This document shows positions 9,274 through 16,642 of a stretch of 19,138 nt of DNA, in pieces (positions within the stretch are counted from its first letter, which is position 1; each line of letters begins with the position of its first letter). The position numbers and the translations under genes are program-made. The stretch is from Candidatus Poseidoniaceae archaeon (GTDB lineage: Archaea > Thermoplasmatota > Poseidoniia > Poseidoniales > Poseidoniaceae), in the NCBI GenBank assembly GCA_030741455.1, contig JASLVI010000017.1, positions 1 to 19,138 of the forward strand. Direction: 5' to 3'. Below the pieces are notes generated by a model. It saw nothing but the letters and a program-made list of their open reading frames with translations, was not told the origin of the DNA and did no database searches.

Positions 9274-9289
9274 GGTTCATAACCGAACC
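9274..9289 (+). promoter_or_regulatory. Inverted repeat GGTTC-N6-GAACC before the TSP3 gene
   Basis: GGTTC at 9274-9278 pairs with GAACC at 9285-9289 around a six-base spacer. It lies 41 bases before the ATG at 9331 and could be an operator or a short RNA hairpin in the leader. AT-rich stretches at 9228-9234 and 9261-9266 are possible TATA elements, but neither is strong. The whole gap 9230-9330 holds only these signals and the ribosome binding site. Confidence 0.3.
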
Positions 9290-9316
9290 ATGTCGTGCCA
9301 CAGATAGTCAAGACGC

Positions 9317-9321
9317 GGAGG
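9317..9321 (+). promoter_or_regulatory. Ribosome binding site GGAGG for the TSP3 protein
   Basis: GGAGG lies nine bases before the ATG at 9331. It decides the start in favour of 9331 over the in-frame GTG at 9295, which has no such site and would put twelve charged residues before the membrane segment. Confidence 0.65.
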
Positions 9322-9330
9322 CTACATCCT

Positions 9331-12300
9331 ATGTCACTTAATCACAACCAAATGGCTTATGCAGCAATCATTTCGACGCTTATTTTTGGATCTTTATTCG
9401 TGGGAATAAGTGGCTTCTATCAAACATCATCAGGAGTTGGTGACTTCGACAGCGCAGCAGAAGATGATATCAATCCCGATGTTATAATCCAATCAACCGA
9501 TCCTACCGATAATGATGAAGGAATAGGTGATGGACTTCCAGATGTTTTGGAAGAATCACAATACGGTACTGATCCGAATGACATTGATACAGATGATGAT
9601 GGAATGAGTGATGGCTGGGAAGTTGCTCACGGTTTGAATCCTCTTGACAGCGGTGAAACTGAAGAGGCTGAGGAAGAATCAGGTTCGACCCAACAAGCAG
9701 ATGATGCGGATGTAAGCAATGAGAGTGATTCCTGGCCTGATCCTACACAAGGAAGGTACGGTGACCCAGATAACGATGGTTTGACAAACGAACAAGAGGC
9801 TGCTCTGGGAACTGACCCACAACGTGCTGATACGGACAACGATGGATTGAACGATCGTTGGGAATCGCTTTACACGATGAATGTCTCATCTCCTGATGGA
9901 ACGGTTATGTTGTTCAATCCACTTTCCGGTAACTGGGATTGTACGCTTTTGAACGGACCTCTTGAACAAACGCTTTCAGATTTGCTCGAAGAATTTGAAG
10001 GTGCTCCAACTTGGGAAGAACTTGAGAACCCGTTGGGTAAGCACTCTTGTGATCAAGTCCTTGATTTAGATGATGATGGATTGCTCAATTTCCAAGAAGA
10101 AGCATATGGAACGAATCCTGCCGCAAAAGATTCAGATAGTGATATGCTTCCAGATATTCTCGAAGTAAGCAGCATCGCCATGAAACTAGATTTCCAAGTT
10201 GGTTCGACGTGTGGTGAACCTGTGAATACACCATTGAAAGACCGTCAACCGTCCGTTTCACCATTTGCTGATGAAGTGAGTGCATCTTGGTTCCTATCGG
10301 ACATGGATGGTGATGGTTACCTCAACGGACCGAGTGATTGGGACACTGATGGAGATGGTATGCCTGATGGTTTTGAGTATTGTTTTTCTTTCGCGGAAGC
10401 CCATCCAGCGAACCAGCCACCATCACCCAATCCCCAAAAGGCAAATTCTGAGCGATTGAATCCTTCGAATGCTTCCGATGGTTACAGCGACTGGGATGAG
10501 GATGGTTTGAACAATCTCGAGGAATACCAAGTTGCATTAAAGTTTGGACTTTTCAACGGATTGCCATCCTTTACCTCTCCATGGCTAGAAGATACTGATG
10601 GCGATCAAATGCCGGATGGTTGGGAAGCATCACAATACAATCGAACAACACTTGAGTATCCTCTTAATCCAAGAAACGGTTCAAATGGCGGCGAAGACAT
10701 TGACTTCGATGGTTGGGATTCTGATGGTGATGGAGATGTTGTTTTCGATACTCTCGAACTAACGACAACTGTCGTTGATGTCTATGTTCAGAAGGGAGAC
10801 TACGTAACTGCAAACACAACAGTAGCTCGCGGCCAATACACTGTTGGTGGAGGGGCGAAGGAAACCGTTTACTTGGTCGCTCCTGTCGACGGATACGTGT
10901 ATCACATCCATGTTGCTCCTGGGGATCAAGTCGAGTCTCGTCTGTTTGTGTGGATGAACATCGTCGAAGAAACCGAACGATTCACCAACCTGATGGAATA
11001 TCAGGCAGGTGTAGATGAAAATGGAGAGCCAGCAGGTCGTTCAACCGATCCGACGCATGGCGATACGGATCTTGATGGATTGTTGGATGGCATTGAAGTC
11101 GGAGGGTGGCAAATTCTTGTCGTTAATCGTGGTGTTCAATTGACATGGGTTGTTTCGGATCCAGGTCTCCCTGATACTGATTCGGATGGACTTTCCGATT
11201 TCATGGAATTCTCTTCCACGTGCGATGGTCAAGGCTCCAATGCATCGAATGTTGATACGGACGGTGATGGTGAAAGCGATCAACAAGAAGTTATGCTGGG
11301 TTACATGTTCAATGGAGAGCAGTATTTCACTTCTGCCTGTATGTTCGACACCGATAACGATGGCCTAGAAGATGGTGAAGAAGTGATTGCAGGTGCGGAT
11401 AATTTCGTCACGCATGCCAACAACTCGGATACAGATAATGACGGTCTAATCGATGGTCATGAAATCCTCTTCATCCCCCGCCCGTTCCAGCTCGAAACTA
11501 ACCCGCTGATCAACGATACGGATGCTGACGGCATGCTCGATGGATGGGAGATGCAAGTTAAGTCAACGGAAGAAAACACCAATTCTCACTCGCTTTGGGT
11601 TGCGATTTCTAATTGGGATCGCCCTGGATGCACTGAAACTCAGACGAACAGTTGTCTGATGGAGCCTGGTGGTTATGTCTGGATTAACTGGCTTGGTGGT
11701 TTTGAATTGCAAAAGAAGTACGCTGTTTCTGAAATGAACCTTTCTGGATTCGATATGCCTGGTAACTCTCTCTGTGATGGCTGTAAAGGACGATGGGCTC
11801 TAGATCCCTCACTCAACTCCCTCAAAGACGACACGTATGATGTCGACAATGATACGCTTCCTAACGGAGCAGAATCACCATCGAATTGGAACACGAATCC
11901 AGTGGATGACGATACTGACGGCGATATGTTGCCAGATGGCTGGGAAGTGAAATATTCCTACGAAGCTATCAACAACAATCTTGTCGACAACTCCACCATC
12001 AACGCATACGGCGCACGTGGCGTCATGGATCCATCGATGGCAGACAGTGACCTCGATGGTATCAATGATGGAGAAGAAGACCCCGATAAGGATGGTCTCA
12101 ATCGTACGGGCCTCATCAGGAAATACTGTCCAGGATACAACGATTCAACGAATGCAGAATGCAACATCGATCCGGACACTCCTGATGGAATGAAATTCTA
12201 CAACAATCTCGAAAATTACACGAATTTTGAGGAATTACAAAACGGAACGAATCCTGTGAGCAACGATACGGATGGAGATGCTTGGGAAGATGGCCCAGAA

Positions 12301-12510
12301 GTTTACTACATGGACCATGATGATGATGGCATGGCTACTGGCTGGGAATATCACTTTGAATTTGACCCATTCGATGGGGCAGATCGTTTGGTAGATAGCG
12401 ACGGCGATGGACATACCAACTATTGTGAGTTCAAGTGGGATACAAATCCAAGAAATCCAATTAGTTTCCCCGGACAAGGGGAATTATGTGATCCATTTGA
12501 AGGTCAATGA
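9331..12510 (+). CDS. Exported TSP3-repeat surface protein with inserted barrel-sandwich domain
   Basis: The 1059-residue protein begins with a hydrophobic segment near residues 8-28 that acts as a signal or N-terminal anchor; no second membrane segment follows. Nearly all the rest is made of about 18 short Asp-rich units of the form DTDGDGMPDGWE, the calcium-binding loops of thrombospondin type 3 repeats, often followed by GTDP or TNP segments. The repeats are interrupted at about residues 471-550 by a biotinyl/lipoyl-like barrel-sandwich domain (QKGDYV, then APVDGYVYHIHVAPGDQV). Scattered cysteines, mostly outside the Asp loops, suggest disulfides outside the cell. An extended calcium-stiffened stalk or adhesin-like surface protein is inferred. 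The last bases overlap the next start (ATGA), so it is probably made together with the C-anchored PKD protein downstream. Confidence 0.85.
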   Translation: MSLNHNQMAYAAIISTLIFGSLFVGISGFYQTSSGVGDFDSAAEDDINPDVIIQSTDPTDNDEGIGDGLPDVLEESQYGTDPNDIDTDDDGMSDGWEVAHGLNPLDSGETEEAEEESGSTQQADDADVSNESDSWPDPTQGRYGDPDNDGLTNEQEAALGTDPQRADTDNDGLNDRWESLYTMNVSSPDGTVMLFNPLSGNWDCTLLNGPLEQTLSDLLEEFEGAPTWEELENPLGKHSCDQVLDLDDDGLLNFQEEAYGTNPAAKDSDSDMLPDILEVSSIAMKLDFQVGSTCGEPVNTPLKDRQPSVSPFADEVSASWFLSDMDGDGYLNGPSDWDTDGDGMPDGFEYCFSFAEAHPANQPPSPNPQKANSERLNPSNASDGYSDWDEDGLNNLEEYQVALKFGLFNGLPSFTSPWLEDTDGDQMPDGWEASQYNRTTLEYPLNPRNGSNGGEDIDFDGWDSDGDGDVVFDTLELTTTVVDVYVQKGDYVTANTTVARGQYTVGGGAKETVYLVAPVDGYVYHIHVAPGDQVESRLFVWMNIVEETERFTNLMEYQAGVDENGEPAGRSTDPTHGDTDLDGLLDGIEVGGWQILVVNRGVQLTWVVSDPGLPDTDSDGLSDFMEFSSTCDGQGSNASNVDTDGDGESDQQEVMLGYMFNGEQYFTSACMFDTDNDGLEDGEEVIAGADNFVTHANNSDTDNDGLIDGHEILFIPRPFQLETNPLINDTDADGMLDGWEMQVKSTEENTNSHSLWVAISNWDRPGCTETQTNSCLMEPGGYVWINWLGGFELQKKYAVSEMNLSGFDMPGNSLCDGCKGRWALDPSLNSLKDDTYDVDNDTLPNGAESPSNWNTNPVDDDTDGDMLPDGWEVKYSYEAINNNLVDNSTINAYGARGVMDPSMADSDLDGINDGEEDPDKDGLNRTGLIRKYCPGYNDSTNAECNIDPDTPDGMKFYNNLENYTNFEELQNGTNPVSNDTDGDAWEDGPEVYYMDHDDDGMATGWEYHFEFDPFDGADRLVDSDGDGHTNYCEFKWDTNPRNPISFPGQGELCDPFEGQ
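9511..12470 (+). repeat. TSP3-type Asp-rich repeats (about 18 units, irregular spacing)
   Basis: Units of DxDxDGxxDxxE recur from the codons near 9511 to the end of the protein, with spacing from about 13 to over 60 residues. Clear examples lie near 9586, 9829, 10288, 10339, 10591, 11062, 11176, 11254, 11350, 11428, 11515, 11911, 12046, 12268 and 12397. They share little DNA identity, so this is an old protein repeat, not a recent tandem duplication. Confidence 0.85.
10741..10980 (+). other. Barrel-sandwich (biotinyl/lipoyl-like) domain encoded inside the TSP3 protein
   Basis: Residues 471-550 lack Asp-loop units and have the two-halved pattern of biotinyl/lipoyl and HlyD-type barrel-sandwich domains: VDVYVQKGDYVTA, then VYLVAPVDGYVYHIHVAPGDQV. 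Lys510 sits seven residues before Ala517-Pro518, the same spacing as the modified lysine in biotin and lipoyl carriers. However, an exported protein would not normally be modified, and the hairpin is about four residues longer. The TSP3 pattern resumes directly after (NLMEYQAG), so the domain is inserted into the array. Confidence 0.65.
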
Positions 12511-14042
12511 CGATGTCAAAGAATGTCAAAACCAGTTTATTGCTCGTTTTCAGTTTGCTGCTGACATTATTGATGCCGAATTCTTCTGCTTTGGAAGGCG
12601 ATGAGGATTTTGAAATTATCACATTTGATCAAGAAGATGGCCATCATGTGTCTTCGACGTTAAACCTCTCAGGTGATTCTACTGTTGCTCTGGCATCGGT
12701 TGAAATTGAGTTATGGAATATTTCACAGCCGGACCAATGGACACTTATCCTCTCAAGTCCATTTCTCGACAATGTTGTTCCATACACTGATGTAAAAAGC
12801 GATTCGACAATGTGGTCATGGAATCATTCGTTCGATTTAACCGACATTGATTGTACCTGTTATGTTGAAATTTCTTTATTGGAACAAACAGATTTGACCT
12901 CATTTGGCTTGCTCGTCTATGCGGGAGATGACGATCATCGCCCTGTGTTACGCCCTTCCTCATCATCTGAGGCTGATACTTTGACGACAACGCAAATATT
13001 TAGCGAAGACATGATTGATGTTTCTTTTGACTATATCCTCCCTCCTAGTCCTGAAAACTCCGTGCAGAGCAATCTCAACATCATTCCAGAGGTAAGGTAT
13101 TGCTCGGCACCTTACGGAATTTGTATAGAGGATTATTCGACAATAGCGACAACATACTCTGTTGGTGATGAACTGGAGTTGTTGATTGATGTAGATGGCA
13201 ACCAACTCGATGATGGATTCTATTTGTTGCAAATTCAAATTCAAGATCCTTTCTTAACACTCTCAAATAATTTGACCCAGTATATCGTACTCGATCAAAA
13301 TCAACCATCGGTTGAATTAACAGCCATTGAGCAAGTGAATGAATCGGGGATGGTTGTTGTTGATGTTGAAGTATCTGATGGTTATACTGGATCTCGGTTC
13401 GTCATCACATGGACGATTACCGAACCGGGTGAATCTCCTCGTTCGGTATCTGAAACTGAACTTCTGCAAGATAATCGCCTAGAATTCGAGGCGAAGAAAT
13501 CTGGCAGGTATACTGTGACCGCTCTCGTACGTGATTTAGGTGGCCATCTTGTTGTTGTTGAACACAATGTTTCTGTTGTGAATCAACGGCCAACGGCAGT
13601 GGTTCGATTTGATGGATTCCAAATATTCAATGATTCAGTTGTAACCATTCCTTCTGATGGTACTTGGGTATTCAGTGCAAATGATTCGACTGATACTGGT
13701 AACGACCAACAATCGCTTGAATACTATTGGTACGTCGATGGGAAGTCGTTGTTAAGTGGGAAATCCTATCTCGAATCATCTGATATTCAATCATCTTCTT
13801 ACCGTACCATTCAAGTGGAAGTTGTTGATGATGATGGTGCATCGAATGAGCTAAGTTTTCAAGTGATCCAACAAGAAGCAGAATCCAAAGAATCTCTTGC
13901 TGATGTTCCTTTATATTCCATCCTTACGCTTTTCGTTATGTTGTCCCTTGGTCTTCTCTATGTTCTGCGCAAACGAACCCAATCAGATGTGAATTCGGGA
14001 TTTGTAAAATGGACTGAACGTGGTAAAAAGCCAAAGAATTGA
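12507..14042 (+). CDS. Exported PKD-like protein with C-terminal membrane anchor
   Basis: The 511-residue protein has a signal peptide near residues 1-28 (a basic start, a long Leu-rich core, then SSA) and one membrane segment near 467-487 followed by Arg/Lys residues. It is therefore a type I surface protein with most of its mass outside the cell. The outer part is beta-rich. Two Ig/PKD-like domains are visible near 280-365 and 365-455; the second has the family's WYVDG, then VEVVDDDGAS pattern. Cysteine pairs (CTC near 117, and two near 200) suggest disulfides. The start lies in an ATGA overlap with the TSP3 gene; a second ATG at 12513 is possible. Role is unknown; a membrane-anchoring partner for the TSP3 protein is inferred from the coupling and from their opposite anchors. 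Confidence 0.82.
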   Translation: MTMSKNVKTSLLLVFSLLLTLLMPNSSALEGDEDFEIITFDQEDGHHVSSTLNLSGDSTVALASVEIELWNISQPDQWTLILSSPFLDNVVPYTDVKSDSTMWSWNHSFDLTDIDCTCYVEISLLEQTDLTSFGLLVYAGDDDHRPVLRPSSSSEADTLTTTQIFSEDMIDVSFDYILPPSPENSVQSNLNIIPEVRYCSAPYGICIEDYSTIATTYSVGDELELLIDVDGNQLDDGFYLLQIQIQDPFLTLSNNLTQYIVLDQNQPSVELTAIEQVNESGMVVVDVEVSDGYTGSRFVITWTITEPGESPRSVSETELLQDNRLEFEAKKSGRYTVTALVRDLGGHLVVVEHNVSVVNQRPTAVVRFDGFQIFNDSVVTIPSDGTWVFSANDSTDTGNDQQSLEYYWYVDGKSLLSGKSYLESSDIQSSSYRTIQVEVVDDDGASNELSFQVIQQEAESKESLADVPLYSILTLFVMLSLGLLYVLRKRTQSDVNSGFVKWTERGKKPKN

Positions 14043-14077
14043 TTAAAAAACTGTGGCGGTTGGATTGAACTGGTGAG
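14043..14077 (+). promoter_or_regulatory. AT-rich TATA-like stretch and GGTGAG ribosome binding site before pepP-like gene
   Basis: TTAAAAAA at 14043-14050 is centred about 35 bases before the ATG at 14081, suitable for an archaeal TATA box with a very short leader. GGTGAG at 14072-14077 precedes the ATG by three bases. The ribosome binding site is fairly clear, the TATA element is tentative. Confidence 0.35.
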
Positions 14078-14080
14078 AAT

Positions 14081-15448
14081 ATGTTTGATGGAGCATTCAA
14101 ATCATTGCCGACTAAGCCAAAGGCAATATCGAAGGATTCCTACAGGGAACGACAACAGAGGTTTCTTTCTCAATATGATGTTGGTGATTTAATCATTGTA
14201 TCATCTCTTCCTGAAGCTACTCGAAGTAATGATGTCCACTATCCATATCGTTCATCAAGCGATATGCTCTACATGTGTGGTTGGTCAGATCCTGAGGCTA
14301 CTTTGTTGTTTTATCATGATGAAGGAAAATGGGTCACGCACCTATTTGTGCAACCCAAAGACACGCTCATGGAAATTTGGGAAGGGCGCCGTCCTGGTGT
14401 CGAAGGGGCGCTCAAGGATTGGCCAGTTAATCAAGCAAGTCCATCTGATGAACTCATCGATTATCTTGAACAACTCCTTGAGGATGCTGTGCGTGTTCAT
14501 GTACGAACCGGTATTAACACGCTAATAGACTCAATTGTCATGCAAGCTGTCGAAAAGCGAGATCGCAAACGCCAACACTTTGGAACAGGGCCAATAAGTA
14601 TTGAAGATCCTAGTCGGCGTATTGCTGAAATGAGGCTGCGTAAGTCGGAAGAAGAAATTGAACAAATGCGTTATGCAGCCGAAGTATCCTCGAAAGCACA
14701 TGCGTTGGCAATGGCAGCAAGCAAGGATGGAATTCATGAGTTTCAAATTCAATCGATTATCGAAGGATTTTTTGTTTACGGCGGGACAAGTGGTTGGGCA
14801 TATCCTTCAATCGTTGGTTGTGGTGAAAATGCAACCATTCTGCACTATACCGTGAACAACGCTCCTTGCCAATCTGATGAAATCATCCTCATCGATGCAG
14901 GTGCTGAGTACGAGGGATATGCTGCCGATATTACGCGTTCATGGCCAATTGGGGGGTCCTTTTCGGAGGCTCAACGTGAAATCTATGAGATTGTACTCGA
15001 AGCTCAGGAAAAAGCAATCGATGCTTGTCGAGTTGGTAATCCATACAATATGCCGCATGAAGTTGCTTGTCGTACACTTGCTGAAGGGCTCATTCGTCTT
15101 GGAATTATTACACAATCTCTTGAACAAGCCCTTGATTTTGAAACAGGCGATTTGCGTAAATGGTATATGCATAATACTGGCCATTGGCTTGGACTTGATG
15201 TTCATGATGTTGGAACGTACAAACCAGATGGGACTCCACGACTTCTTGAGGCTGGCATGGTCTTGACCGTTGAGCCAGGGCTGTATTTTGGTGCATGGCG
15301 ACCGGATGTTGATTGTCCTGAACGATATGCGAACATTGGCATTCGGATTGAAGATGATGTACTTGTTACAGAAGGAGATCCTGATGTCCTTACTGCGTCG
15401 TGTCCAAAAACAATTGCTGATATTGAACGGATTGTTGGAAGTCTCTGA
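14081..15448 (+). CDS. pepP: M24B metallopeptidase, Xaa-Pro aminopeptidase (PepP-like)
   Basis: The 455-residue protein removes an N-terminal residue that precedes proline, in the cytoplasm (no signal peptide). The N-terminal domain (about 1-175) is of the AMP_N type, with RSSSDMLYMCGW near 58-69. The C-terminal pita-bread domain follows and holds all five dinuclear metal ligands in the right order: Asp272 (IDAG), Asp283 (ADITR), His368 (GHWLGLDVHD), Glu398 (VEPG) and Glu424 (IRIED). The Asp-Asp spacing of 11 matches E. coli PepP, and His375 fits the catalytic histidine. Length is close to the E. coli enzyme. Proline dipeptidase activity is the main alternative. The gene's stop overlaps the ribosome binding site of mqnC nine bases on, so the two are probably co-expressed. 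Confidence 0.93.
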   Translation: MFDGAFKSLPTKPKAISKDSYRERQQRFLSQYDVGDLIIVSSLPEATRSNDVHYPYRSSSDMLYMCGWSDPEATLLFYHDEGKWVTHLFVQPKDTLMEIWEGRRPGVEGALKDWPVNQASPSDELIDYLEQLLEDAVRVHVRTGINTLIDSIVMQAVEKRDRKRQHFGTGPISIEDPSRRIAEMRLRKSEEEIEQMRYAAEVSSKAHALAMAASKDGIHEFQIQSIIEGFFVYGGTSGWAYPSIVGCGENATILHYTVNNAPCQSDEIILIDAGAEYEGYAADITRSWPIGGSFSEAQREIYEIVLEAQEKAIDACRVGNPYNMPHEVACRTLAEGLIRLGIITQSLEQALDFETGDLRKWYMHNTGHWLGLDVHDVGTYKPDGTPRLLEAGMVLTVEPGLYFGAWRPDVDCPERYANIGIRIEDDVLVTEGDPDVLTASCPKTIADIERIVGSL

Positions 15449-15453
15449 GGTGA
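15447..15453 (+). promoter_or_regulatory. Ribosome binding site GAGGTGA for mqnC, overlapping the upstream stop
   Basis: GAGGTGA lies four bases before the ATG at 15458 and shares two bases with the upstream TGA (15446-15448). It fixes the mqnC start and ties its translation to the peptidase gene. Confidence 0.7.
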
Positions 15454-15457
15454 CTCC

Positions 15458-16642
15458 ATGACTTGGGAAGCGATTTTGGATCGCATACGTTCGACGGATG
15501 AGATTTTCCGACTAACTGTTGATGAGTGTGTTGAATTATACAACAATGCACCATTGCATCAATTGATGGCTGCTGCTCATCGTCGACGGCTTCTTCATAA
15601 CCCTTCAAACGAAGTAACTTATCTTGTTGATCGAAACATCAATTACACGAACGTCTGTACAATTAACTGTCAATTTTGCTCGTTTTATCGCCCACCAGGT
15701 CATGATGAAACCTATACACAATCCTATGAAGAAATACATCAGCGTATTCATGAGTTGGAAACGATAGGGGGTTCACGTATACTTATGCAGGGTGGCGTTA
15801 ACCCTTCACTCGATTTTCCATGGTACATCAATCTGATTCAAGAGCTTCGCGAACATCATCCCACGATTGATCTCGATTGTTTTTCTCCAATTGAAATTGA
15901 AGGAATCGCTGAAGTGACGAATCTTTCAACGAATGAAGTACTTTCTCAACTCAAATCTGCAGGCATGCATGGTCTTCCAGGAGGTGGAGCCGAAATGCTT
16001 GTGGAGACAGTACGAAAGGACGTGTCACCAAAGAAAGGGCATCCTGATAACTGGTTAAGAGTTATGAAAGAAGCGCAATTACTTGGTTTGACAACAAGCG
16101 CAACAAATGTTATTGGTTTTGGTGAAACCAATCACGATCGAATTCAACATCTAAACAGGATACGCCAACAACAAGACGAAGTCCACAAAGAAGGATTCCC
16201 AGGATTCACATCATTTATTGCATGGCCTGTTCAACTTGAAACCAATACCTTTGGTAAACGCAACCGTGGTCAAAACCGTTTTGAGAGAGGTGCAGGTTCG
16301 ACAGAATACCTTCGACACGTAGCAATTTCGCGTTTGTTTTTGGATAATGTGGTTCACATACAGGCATCATGGCCAACCATGGGTATGGGTGTAGCACAGA
16401 TGGCACTGCTCGCTGGAGCAGATGATGCTGGCTCAACAATGATGGAAGAGAATGTTGTATCTGCTTCTGGTACAACAAAATTAAGCGCAACCGAGTATGA
16501 ACTTCAACTGTCAATCACTCGAGCAGGTTTCACGCCTGTTCGTCGAAACAGTGATTACGATCGATTGGAAACACCTGATGCGTTAGAGAATGCACCCGAT
16601 GTTGCTTGTCAACCACCGAATCAGATTGTTGAGTTGGTATAG
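15458..16642 (+). CDS. mqnC: Radical-SAM dehypoxanthine futalosine cyclase (MqnC)
   Basis: The 394-residue protein is a radical-SAM enzyme with CxxxCxxC at Cys67, Cys71 and Cys74, which binds the [4Fe-4S] cluster. MqnC makes cyclic dehypoxanthine futalosine in the futalosine route to menaquinone. The surrounding sequence points to MqnC rather than its relatives MqnE or CofH: DRNINYTNVC before the cluster, ILMQGGVNP, PGGGAEMLV near 170, the SPKK-x-x-P-D-N-W segment, STEYLRHVAISRLFLDN near 285, the IQASW segment, and MEENVVSASGT near 328. CofH is the closest alternative. No other menaquinone gene is in the window. The ATG is fixed by GAGGTGA. The 3' end overlaps the converging minus-strand gene by 22 bases. 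The C-terminal tail after about residue 365 is longer than usual and looks unrelated to the family. Confidence 0.86.
   Translation: MTWEAILDRIRSTDEIFRLTVDECVELYNNAPLHQLMAAAHRRRLLHNPSNEVTYLVDRNINYTNVCTINCQFCSFYRPPGHDETYTQSYEEIHQRIHELETIGGSRILMQGGVNPSLDFPWYINLIQELREHHPTIDLDCFSPIEIEGIAEVTNLSTNEVLSQLKSAGMHGLPGGGAEMLVETVRKDVSPKKGHPDNWLRVMKEAQLLGLTTSATNVIGFGETNHDRIQHLNRIRQQQDEVHKEGFPGFTSFIAWPVQLETNTFGKRNRGQNRFERGAGSTEYLRHVAISRLFLDNVVHIQASWPTMGMGVAQMALLAGADDAGSTMMEENVVSASGTTKLSATEYELQLSITRAGFTPVRRNSDYDRLETPDALENAPDVACQPPNQIVELV

Noticed and set aside
10741..10980. Lys510 as a true biotin or lipoyl attachment site
   Set aside because: The spacing to Ala-Pro is right, but the usual MKM or DKA context is absent, the hairpin is longer, and the protein is exported.
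15458..16642. Identity as CofH (F420 synthesis)
   Set aside because: The NINYTNVC, STEYLRHVAISRLFLDN and MEENVV segments fit MqnC better, though a tree would be needed to be sure.
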